From: Crocodylus rhombifer
Taxonomy: Eukaryota; Chordata; Crocodylia; Crocodylidae
Reading direction: 5' to 3'
Length of the DNA stretch: 64,000 bases
NCBI GenBank assembly: GCA_038503035.1
Contig: JAVSML010000944.1
Span: 372,001 to 436,000 of the forward strand
Positions 45,060-52,866 of this stretch are shown one piece after another. Each line of letters begins with the position of its first letter. Position 1 is the first letter of the stretch. Under the pieces are notes generated by a model that was not told where the DNA came from, did no database searches, and saw only the letters and a program-made list of their open reading frames with translations. The position numbers were made by a program, and so were the translations under genes.

Positions 45060-46710
45060 AAGTAATGAGGGGAGGCTGCCTTGGAGACCTGGTGTAAGTC
45101 TATGCTCTCTTTCCATCTCAGCATCATTCTCCAGCCCTACATGCCTTAAGACCTAAATTTGTGACCTCCAGCTGCCCCCCCATAGTCACAGCCATGCCTC
45201 ACAGGTGTCAGTCCAGACTGATACACCAGCTTGTAAGGGCTTAAGCCCTCTTAGTTTTAACCTGCTGGTCACTTTTTGCTGCAAACTGCTAGCCTAGGCC
45301 CATTCCCTCTAGGCTTGGCTTCTGAATCTCAGCCTTATCTGACCCTTGGCCCATCTCACTCAGCTTGGGCCCTTGGCCCTTGTCTCTTTGCTCTAAGCTT
45401 CTGGCCCGATTCCTCCTTTTCAGGCTTTGACCCTTAGCCCTCTTGGCCTCAGGCTACCTCTACTACCAGTGTAATATGATCCTGGCTCACTTGGCCTTAA
45501 GGTTACTACCTTTTCCAAAGTGGAAGGCAGGACACATGCCCACCTCCCCCCGCCCTGCTGCCACTGCCACTGCCACCACAACTGAACCAGAGCCGAGCCG
45601 AGCCAAAGCAAGCAGAGCAGGTGGCAGATGTGGGCTGCCCACTAAAGGCTCAGGGCTCCCCACCATGCTGCCTTTCCCTCAGCAGCAGGGCCACAACTCC
45701 ATGCCACCACTGTCCCCATTGCTGCCAGGTCAGCAGGGGGTACCTTACCAAGGTGCCACAGTCATTGGGGGCCCCCCCAGGGGCAGGCAGGAAGCCCTAA
45801 GCCCACAGTGAGTGGCCCACATCTGCCCCTGCCCCACTCCATCTGTCACTGTGGGGGCCTCAATCCGCACCCCTTCCAATTCCCCATGCCCCCTCTCCCC
45901 CAGACATACCTGCAGGGAGAGGCTCTTCACACTTCTCAGCTGTATTTTCTAGCCACGTGAATGTGTGTGGGCACACAGATGCACATAGCACCTCCTGGTC
46001 ATCTGCCGCCTGTCAGCCCCTTGCAGGCTGGCAGCCTTTTCAAAATCCCTGAAGATACTGTGAATCTGGAACAAATGCTGTTCCAGAATCATGCAACCCA
46101 GGACCAGGACTTGAGGTCCTGCCCAGTTAGGGACAGGTGGTCACCCTACTTCGATTCTACTTGCCCATCATGAGCCCCAGCCCCTCCCTGGCAGGGCTCA
46201 AAAACAGCTTGTGCTGGTCAGGCATCCCTGTGGCTTTAAGCCTCTGTGTGCTACCTACCCCAAGAACCTCAGTCTGGCTCAGTTCTAGGTGTGCCCCTTA
46301 AGTGCCCCCCTTTGGCCTCATCTGCCCTTTGTAGCCACAACCTGGTCTACCAGCATAAAACCCTAACCCCAAAAATAAGCACTCTAGCTATAACTGTCAG
46401 CCAGGAACTCCTCTGCAGCGCTCCTGCCCTAGAGCTCTTTCCTCAACAGCTCCCAAAGCCAGACTGACTGCTCTAACTCAGGACCTGTGTTTATATGGCT
46501 GGGAGCCATGCCCCATTTTGATCAGGTACCTCTTGGAGCCTTGCACAGGGTTTTCACTGTCAATCAAGAGGAACCCTGCCCTCCTGCAGCCAGGGCCAGC
46601 TGAGCCTGCTGAGTTCTCCTAAAGGGGGTGGAGCCTCCTAGCTCCCTGCCATCCTTTCTTTTCCTTCCCTTCCCTTACTCCCCAGGTAACAGGGTATGAA
46701 TTCCCTGTTA
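45060..46710. repeat. Pyrimidine-rich repeat-like segment, possible LTR, interrupted by family C
   Basis: Two flanks (45060-45499 and 46149-46710) with similar C/T-rich, CCCTTGGCC- and GCCCTT-type composition surround a family C copy. The right edge, read in reverse, begins TGTAACAGGGAATTCATACC, as an LTR might. A matching CA end and a target duplication were not found, so the class remains open. Confidence 0.3.
45500..46148. mobile_element. MITE-like repeat family C, copy 2 (longer)
   Basis: Shares GGACACATGCCCACCTCC, CAGATGTGGGC, GGCTCAGGGCTCCCC, GACCAGGACTTGAGGTCC and the terminal GGTGGTCACCCT with 9778-10037. It is longer because of extra C-rich internal sequence (45560-45960) that resembles 9240-9350. 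The 122-codon open frame here is not gene-like. Confidence 0.55.
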
Positions 46711-47228
46711 CAGTGACACTAATAGAAGTAAAGAACTCTGTAGATCACCTCTGAAGCAATCAAACCAGCATGCTCTGGAAACACATACTGTGTAGGTGAG
46801 AAGCCTGACATTTAACATACACAGTGCTTGAGAGGAAAAAAACACAAAAACACAATCCCTCAGGTGAAATAAGAAAAGCCTCCAAACCAATATCACCCCT
46901 CCAATCTCTACCCCTATCCTGCAGCTCCTTGGTAGAGCAGAATCAGATGTAACATTCAGCAGATTGCACAGGTTATTCAGATCACCACTGGGCTCCCCAG
47001 CTTGACATCCACTTGCTATGATAAGCATGATCACATAGGCCCAAAGCAGTCTGTAAAAGTGGCCACCACCCCTCACAACTCTGGATGGCACGATATCCAA
47101 CATGTTGTTTCCTGTGGTAGAAACTGGCACCTGACTTTTAACACAAGGAACCTGGTGCACAGAAACAGTAACCACGTGATCTTGACAAGGTGGAGATCCG
47201 AGCCCAGTGGCAAGGGAAAACCCTAGAC
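46711..47228. other. Intergenic DNA, part 3
   Basis: The 177-codon minus-strand frame (46708-47241) shows no known domain and runs across a repeat boundary. No gene is called. Confidence 0.5.
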
Positions 47229-47427
47229 CAGAGGTTCCCACCCCCAGGCCATAGCCTGGTACCTGGCCATGAAGGGTTGGCTGCCAGTATGCAGGAGGGT
47301 TGGCTGCTGGAGCAGAAGCCCAGAAGTGGCTGAGTATAAAAAAGGGTCAGCTGCCTGTCCGCAGTATGCCAGTCACTGTTGGTCTGCAATTTGCCGGTCT
47401 GCAGCATAAAAAGGTTGGGAACCCCTG
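47229..47427. mobile_element. hAT-type MITE with 8-bp target duplication
   Basis: A 199-bp element. Left end CAGAGGTTCCCACCCC and complemented right end CAGGGGTTCCCAACCTTT agree except for two positions near the tip. Flanks CCCTAGAC (47221-47228) and CCCTAAAC (47428-47435) match at 7 of 8. The interior has repeated GGTTGGCTGC. Confidence 0.82.
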
Positions 47428-47739
47428 CCCTAAACGATAGGAGACATCATCCATCCTGCTGCACCTTTTCATCTTTACAGCTGTAGAGATCCTGACATCT
47501 TTTCCTGCCTGAGCTGCTGTTTAGGCCTTGGGCTTGGATCATGGTTTGTCTGGAACCTCGCCGCAGGCCTGTTCTCCAGTGGTGACCTCGCCAGGAGCGT
47601 GACTCCAGGTCTCCAAGGCAGCTCAGTCATTGGGACACACAAGCCTCCCCAGCCTTGCAAGGTCTCAGTCCTCGGAGAGGGGTGATGCCCAGCAGCCAGA
47701 CAGTGAAGAAGCAGAGGTGGCTGGCAAAACAATACCAAG

Positions 47740-47940
47740 ATTTGTGAGTGTTTTCCTACATACCTATAGCTACAGGCACACATATATCGATACCTATCCA
47801 TGATCTATTTATCGGTCTAGTTATATGTTAGTAGCTGTACTTTTACAGGCCTACCCATCCAAAGCTTCTGCTGGTGAGCTCCATCTACAGGCATAGAACC
47901 TGTCTCTCTATCCATCTCTCTATATTAGCCACAATCTTTC
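47740..47940. repeat. Diverged CTATAGGTA/TATC-rich tandem segment
   Basis: Contains ACATACCTATAGCTACAGGC and ATCGATACCTATCCATGATC motifs. These resemble the reverse complement of the 49715-50470 minisatellite unit (CTGTAGGTATAGGTA). It may be a decayed relative. Confidence 0.35.
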
Positions 47941-47984
47941 CCAGGCTACTGCTCCCTTCATCCATTGCTGGAAATACTATGACC

Positions 47985-48360
47985 AGTAAGGTGGTTTTCC
48001 TACTGGCAGGGGGAAAACACTTCCTTGGCAGAGGTAGTACCCAACCAAAGTAATGCATAGTTAGCCTCCCACATTCACTTCCTATACGCTGACTTTATGG
48101 AAGGGGGAGACTCCTCCCTAGCTTGTTCCTGCAGCCATATGCCTGAAGGCAAGGGAAACTCAGGGGCATCTGAACCCCATGCTTCAGGTCATGGATCTGC
48201 ATGTAGGATGCCTGCCAAAGGATTTGGAAGCATCTGAAGCTCCAGGTGGGAGTGAAGGATGCTGGCTGGTAGTAGGACCACATATGGTTCTTGAATGACT
48301 CATGGATTTGGAATTGATTTGTCTGTTTTCACTTGGAACACGAAACATTTTCTTTAAAAA
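47985..48360 (+). repeat. Dispersed repeat family A, copy 3
   Basis: Landmarks AGGGGGAGACTCCTCCCTAG, CAGGGGCATCTGAACCCCAT, GGATGCCTGCCAAAGGATTT and TGACTCATGGATTTGGAATT occur in the same order as copy 1. Identity is lower. The 5' end retains a hairpin-like GTGGTTTTCC...GGAAAACAC. Confidence 0.7.
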
Positions 48361-48394
48361 GAAAAAAAAAGTTCAGTGCGCATACTTATTTGGC

Positions 48395-48840
48395 AGGAAA
48401 GATGCCCACAATGGTGACGGGAAATACCCTGACCGAGGTAATGCAATTAAAATGGCATTGTGGAGGGCTGTACCTTTGTCTGCTCACGGACAGGACTCCT
48501 ACAAGAGCCTCATAGTTAGTTTCTGACTGCCCAGCTTCCAGTGGGAGGATCTCAGCTACACGCCAACTTTATGGAAATGGAGGATTCCTCCTTAGCTTGC
48601 TCCTGCAGCTGTATGGCTGAGGGCAAGCCAAACTCAAGGGCATCTAAACCCCATACTATAGGGCTTAGGCCTGCACCTAGGATGCCCGCCAATGGATTTG
48701 GAAGCATCTGAAACCGCAGGCGGGGGTGAAGGGTAACAGGGCCTTGCTGGTAGCAGGGCCACATATGGTTCTTGAATGACTCACAGATTTGGAATTGGTT
48801 TAGCTTGGAACACAAAAAACTTTTTTTTTTTTTTAAATGG
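48395..48840 (+). repeat. Dispersed repeat family A, copy 4
   Basis: Directly follows copy 3 in the same orientation. Shared blocks are GGAGGATTCCTCCTTAGCTT, AAGGGCATCTAAACCCC, GGATTTGGAAGCATCTGAAA and GACTCACAGATTTGGAATTG. Like copy 3 it ends in TTGGAACAC and a homopolymer, so the natural 3' end of the repeat is probably there. Confidence 0.7.
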
Positions 48841-48869
48841 AAAAAGTAAGTGCACATTGATAAAGAATT

Positions 48870-48890
48870 TTGTTGTTGTTGTTGTTGTTG
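48870..48890. repeat. (TTG)7 microsatellite
   Basis: Uninterrupted TTG run upstream of the MCFD2 CpG island. Confidence 0.85.
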
Positions 48891-49427
48891 CAAAAACCTT
48901 CTTGGTCTAATAAAAGATATCATCTCTGCTACGAGTCCCAATTGCCATTGCTAAAGGCGGCGCACATAGCTGTGTGCCTCCCCGCTGGCAGGTATCTATT
49001 TTTTTTAATAGCTGTCTCAAAAAAAAAGTTGTTTTCCACTCAAATGGGAATATTTGAAGTGCGGAAGGGATAGGTGGAAGCTGGGGACTGAGCACCAGGC
49101 TGACAGCCCCTCTCCACAGCACGCAGCTGCTACAGGCTCTGTGCAGACTCAGGCCGGGGTTCTGCAGGGGTTGTGGGCGGCCCTTCCAGCCTTGGGGCCG
49201 GGGTCTCCAGGCCCACCCCACTGCACGCCGCACCGATCAATGTCCAACGCAGAATCCCCCGCCCAGGGCCAGAGCCTCTCGGGCACGACGTCCTGCCCCA
49301 GGGGGCGGGGCTAGCGGCGCCGGGCGCTTGCCACGGCCGAACCTTCAGGGGAGGGGAGGGGGCGGGGCCACGGGTTGGGGCTATGTGTCCCTTCAGGTAC
49401 GGTTCCACGTGGAGGTCCAAGTTACTG

Positions 49428-49435
49428 TGACGTGG
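49428..49435 (+). promoter_or_regulatory. TGACGTGG motif (ATF6/XBP1 UPRE-type)
   Basis: Exact match to the core recognised by the unfolded-protein-response factors ATF6/XBP1. A palindromic CCACGTGG lies 16 bp upstream (49405-49412). MCFD2 acts in the early secretory pathway, which makes such a site plausible. Binding is inferred only. Confidence 0.4.
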
Positions 49436-49489
49436 CCCGGCCTGGGCAAAGAGAAGCCAATGGGCAAGATGGGGGCGGGCAGCGCGACA

Positions 49490-49499
49490 TGCGCATGCG
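49490..49499. promoter_or_regulatory. NRF1-type palindrome
   Basis: TGCGCATGCG matches the core of the NRF1 consensus, common in CpG-island housekeeping promoters. Confidence 0.5.
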
Positions 49500-49714
49500 T
49501 GGGGTCAGAGGTGGGGCTGGAGATGGTGGCCGAGCCGGGCCAGATCCGCCCACACCTGCTGGGTGCTCGTAGCCCGCGGTAGGGGCAGTGCAGCAGCTGT
49601 GCGCTCCGGCGGCGGGTGAGAGCGGCTGGGGGCGGGTCCTACGTCACTGTCTCTCGGCCCCCGCAGCGTCGGTTGGCTGAGCACGTGGGAGGCGGGCGGG
49701 GCGCGGCGGCAGGT

Positions 49715-50470
49715 AGGGATCTGTCTGTCTGGCCGCCTGTATCTGCGTCTCCATAGGTACCGCGGTGTCGGTCTAGCAGTAGTCACGGATCTGTAGGGGC
49801 AGGTAGGTACTGTATGTCTGTCTACCTGTACCTGGTGTTTAAGAGTCTGTCCGTCAAGATCCATGCATCTGTAGGCCTAGGTAGGTCTGTTTCTCCCTCC
49901 ACCTGTCTGTCAAGACCTATGTGTCCGTAGGTCTAGGTACATCTGTCATCCACCTGCTTTTCAAGCTCCATGGATCCATAGGTATAAGAACATCTGTCTG
50001 TGTATCGAGATCCATGTATCCTTAGGTATAGGTACATCTGTCTGTCCATCTGTTTGTCTATCAAGATTGACATATCTATGTCTGTCTGTCCACCTGTCTT
50101 TTTCCAAGATCTCCGTAGCTGTAGATATAGGTGCATCCGTCTGTCTGTCCATGTGCTTTTCAAGATTTGAGTATCTATAGGTATATATATGTCTATGGCT
50201 TTCTTTCTGTCAAAATCCACATATCTGTAGGTATAGGTATATCTGTCTGTTTGTCTGTCAAGATCCACATATCCGTAGGTATAGATATGTCTGCCTGTCC
50301 ATCTGTTTTTCAAGACCTACAGATCCATAGGTATAGGGACATCTGTCTGTTTGTCAAGATCAGCGTATCTACAGGTATAGGTAAGTCTGTCTGCCAGTCC
50401 ATCTCTATCAATATTTGGTATCTGTAGGTGTAGCTATGTCTGCCTGTCTGTGTCTGTCAATATAGGTACT
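49715..50470 (+). repeat. Degenerate ~50-bp minisatellite
   Basis: About 13 imperfect units of the pattern TCTGTCTGTCCATCTG, then CAAGATCCATGTATC, then GTAGGTATAGGTA. Starts of the CAAGAT landmark are at 49855, 49911, 49962, 50006, 50062, 50105, 50161, 50211, 50259, 50311 and 50355. Spacings run 43-56 bp and often alternate long and short. It begins immediately after the likely MCFD2 exon 1 donor, inside intron 1. The 126- and 98-codon frames through it are repeat artefacts. Confidence 0.9.
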
Positions 50471-52574
50471 GATAGATAAATATTTATCACAAGCTTGTGG
50501 GCTAGATAGAGCTGACTTCAGCTGCTGTGAAAGGAGGTACAGGGAGCAGCGTGTAAGGGCAGAAAGAGACTATATAAATACAAAGGCAGAAGGGAAAGGG
50601 GGAGAGAGACGGGAGCAGGGCAGTCGTGGGAGAAGCTATACTGGTCCTAGCGGGTATAAAGCTCATGCAACTTTGACATGTAGATAAGCCCTAGGTCATC
50701 TGTTCAGAGTCTCAGATCGAAATATGCCATGCAGAAGTTCCCATCAAAGCCTTGAAATGTTCTGCCTCTAATAAACAACTTGCTTAGTCTAAACACACCT
50801 TGCTAGTGGATCTACTACCGTACACAGTATACGAAGCACTATGAGAGTGGTATCATGTCTTACTTACCCAGGGAGGTGGTCCTAAGGAATGTTGTTTTTT
50901 TGTTGGTTTGTTTTTTGTTTGTTTTTGAACTTTTCAGTGAACAAGCATAGTGTTTAAAGTTTCACAATGAGATTTTTTTTCTTGAAATGCTTCTAGTATC
51001 AAGGACAGAGAGGATGTTATCAAGGAGACTATGGAGAAATATATTTGATCAATGAATGCTTCATTGCTTAAAAAAGTAAGAAAGAAAACCTAATATTTTC
51101 ACAGGTTATGCAAACTCTGTGTACTGCCTTGGTAGCAGCCCACAGGCTTATCAAAGCAGCTGGCGGTTCCTTTTCTCGAACATGCTACGTGACCTGCAGC
51201 CACAGCCAAAAGTAACATCAACTCTTTTGTCCAACAAATACTAATGAGAAGCAAGGGGCTGTTTTCATTTTTTGAGGGAGGAGGGTAGGGAAGAGAGAGT
51301 GTATATTACTTTGTACTGCTGTTCTAGCGTTACCTGCTTTGGTAGGTTGTTCTGTGCTGCTGTTCACTCTTGTAGCTTTTTCATAATTCTTGTTAATACT
51401 GACTAGCACTTGCTTTGCTCTAGGCTGTATTAAATTCCATGATAGTTATTGTCCCTATTACATTATTTATCACAGGGGTGATAAATCTACCTTGTGCCTG
51501 GGCTTGAATCCTGCCTATGGGTTTCCTCGTGAGCTGGATCTGGGCCAGGGTGGCAGAAGTGGGACAAGTGGCTATGGGCCAGAGTGTGGTGGTAGTACAC
51601 AGGTGGCTGCAGGCCAGGTGGCTTCAGGGCTACTGAGGGCTGTTGCACAGCCTTGTCTCACCCTTGCCACCAATGGTCATATCCCCTCTTGGGCCTAGGG
51701 CCCCAGATTCTGCAGTAGGATGTTAGCACTACTTGTCTTGCATTCAAATTCCTTGGCTACCATTAATTCAGTGGGGTAGGCAGAGCTCTTCAAACTCGCT
51801 TTCATACCCATGAAGGTAAGTACAATAAAAGTGCATTGAGTGATGAGTTTTTAGTCTCTTGCATATTAGTAGGTGAACTTATTGTTTGGGGTACTTTAAT
51901 TAATGCCACTTTTCATGTTATATGACTGAATAATGCAATTTAAAGGAATCATCATCTTACAATTCTTGTATTTTGGATAACCAATCAAATAACTATTTCG
52001 TTCTTGAAGTAATAGGCTTTTATTGTGACTGTCTTTACAGAGATCCACAAGAGAGTTGACGTGTTTAGAATACACCTGTACATGGACCCTAAACAGTGCA
52101 ATAGTGAAGTAGTCATTAATAGGATTCTTTGAAGCAATTAATTTGCAACAGATTTTGAATGGTCATCTCAGCTTTATCTTTTGTTTCAAGAATCTGACTT
52201 CTGTCAATGTCCATCTTAAACTGAGCATTCCTGCTATTTTGTTTTTAAAACTTGTAGTATCTGCAGTGTACTTACAGTAAGTGATCTCCCCATTCAACCT
52301 TGAGGAAGGAGGTCTAGTCTGGACTAAGAACCACACATTAAGGTTAAGGAAATAAAGCTTCTTTACCTGTAGAATTTTGGGTGATGATACAGTGGCCATT
52401 TGATTATAAAACATTTGTTAATTTGCAAGTCATTCTAAGTTTGGACTTTGGAGGGCTTAGTGGCTACATATTCTTATTTGGAATAAGATAGGACTTGAAA
52501 AAAATTCTTGATAGTTGCTTTGTGTTTTCAGCTGGAGAAAATATATAAATAGATGTTATCATAGAAGGTGGTTA

Positions 52575-52609
<35 letters not shown>

Positions 52610-52714
52610 GATACGCTTCTGTTCTGTAACAAGAATCTTTAAACACACTTTATATGCAATCTATTGAAAATGTATTGCATGTTACTGAGATTGTCTTTTT
52701 TCCCTTTTTGCTAG
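50471..52714 (+). other. MCFD2 intron 1, remainder
   Basis: Non-coding sequence between the minisatellite and exon 2. It holds a GT microsatellite near its end. The GGCCAG-rich stretch 51490-51690 may be an old repeat. No further coding exon was recognised. Confidence 0.6.
52577..52605. repeat. (TG)14 microsatellite
   Basis: Uninterrupted TG run about 110 bp upstream of the MCFD2 exon 2 acceptor. Confidence 0.95.
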
Positions 52715-52723
52715 GCAATCACG

Positions 52724-52866
52724 ATGGCTTCAAGGATTTTTAGAACATATGTACTGTACTGCCTAGTGTCTGCATTCCTCTTTATCTCTGCCTTAGCTGA
52801 CAATCATGTAGAAGACAGTCATCAAGGAAATATTCGCCTTGATAAGAACCTAGTACAAGACAAAGA
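52724..52866 (+). CDS. MCFD2: MCFD2 coding exon 1 (transcript exon 2): signal peptide and N-terminus
   Basis: Acceptor TTTGCTAG lies before 52715, giving 9 nt of 5' UTR before the ATG. It encodes [20 protein letters not shown], the rest of the signal peptide, then a short acidic linker ending LDKNLVQDK plus two bases. The donor is GTATGT. Confidence 0.95.

Larger units (their letters stand above)
49080..49720 (+). promoter_or_regulatory. MCFD2 CpG island / promoter and likely non-coding exon 1
   Basis: GC- and CpG-dense block about 3 kb upstream of the MCFD2 coding start, matching the usual place of the non-coding first exon. Good candidate donors are GGCGG|GTGAGA (exon end 49615) and GGCAG|GTAGGG (exon end 49712). 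Either would splice to the exon 2 acceptor at 52714/52715. Motifs include CCAAT (49457-49461), NRF1-type TGCGCATGCG (49490-49499), TGACGTGG (49428-49435), CACGTG (49682-49687) and several GGGCGG boxes. Exact start and exon 1 ends need transcript data. Confidence 0.7.

Noticed and set aside
46708..47241. 177-codon minus-strand frame
   Set aside because: No family resemblance; extends into the hAT MITE at 47229 and repeat DNA.
49054..49582. Possible coding alternative first exon of MCFD2 in the CpG island
   Set aside because: Frames are GC-biased on both strands, none carries a signal peptide or joins in frame to a conserved MCFD2 segment; a non-coding exon 1 fits better.
49933..50427. Repetitive Asp/Arg/Tyr-rich frames on both strands
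   Set aside because: Translations of the ~50-bp minisatellite; no start context or splice support.
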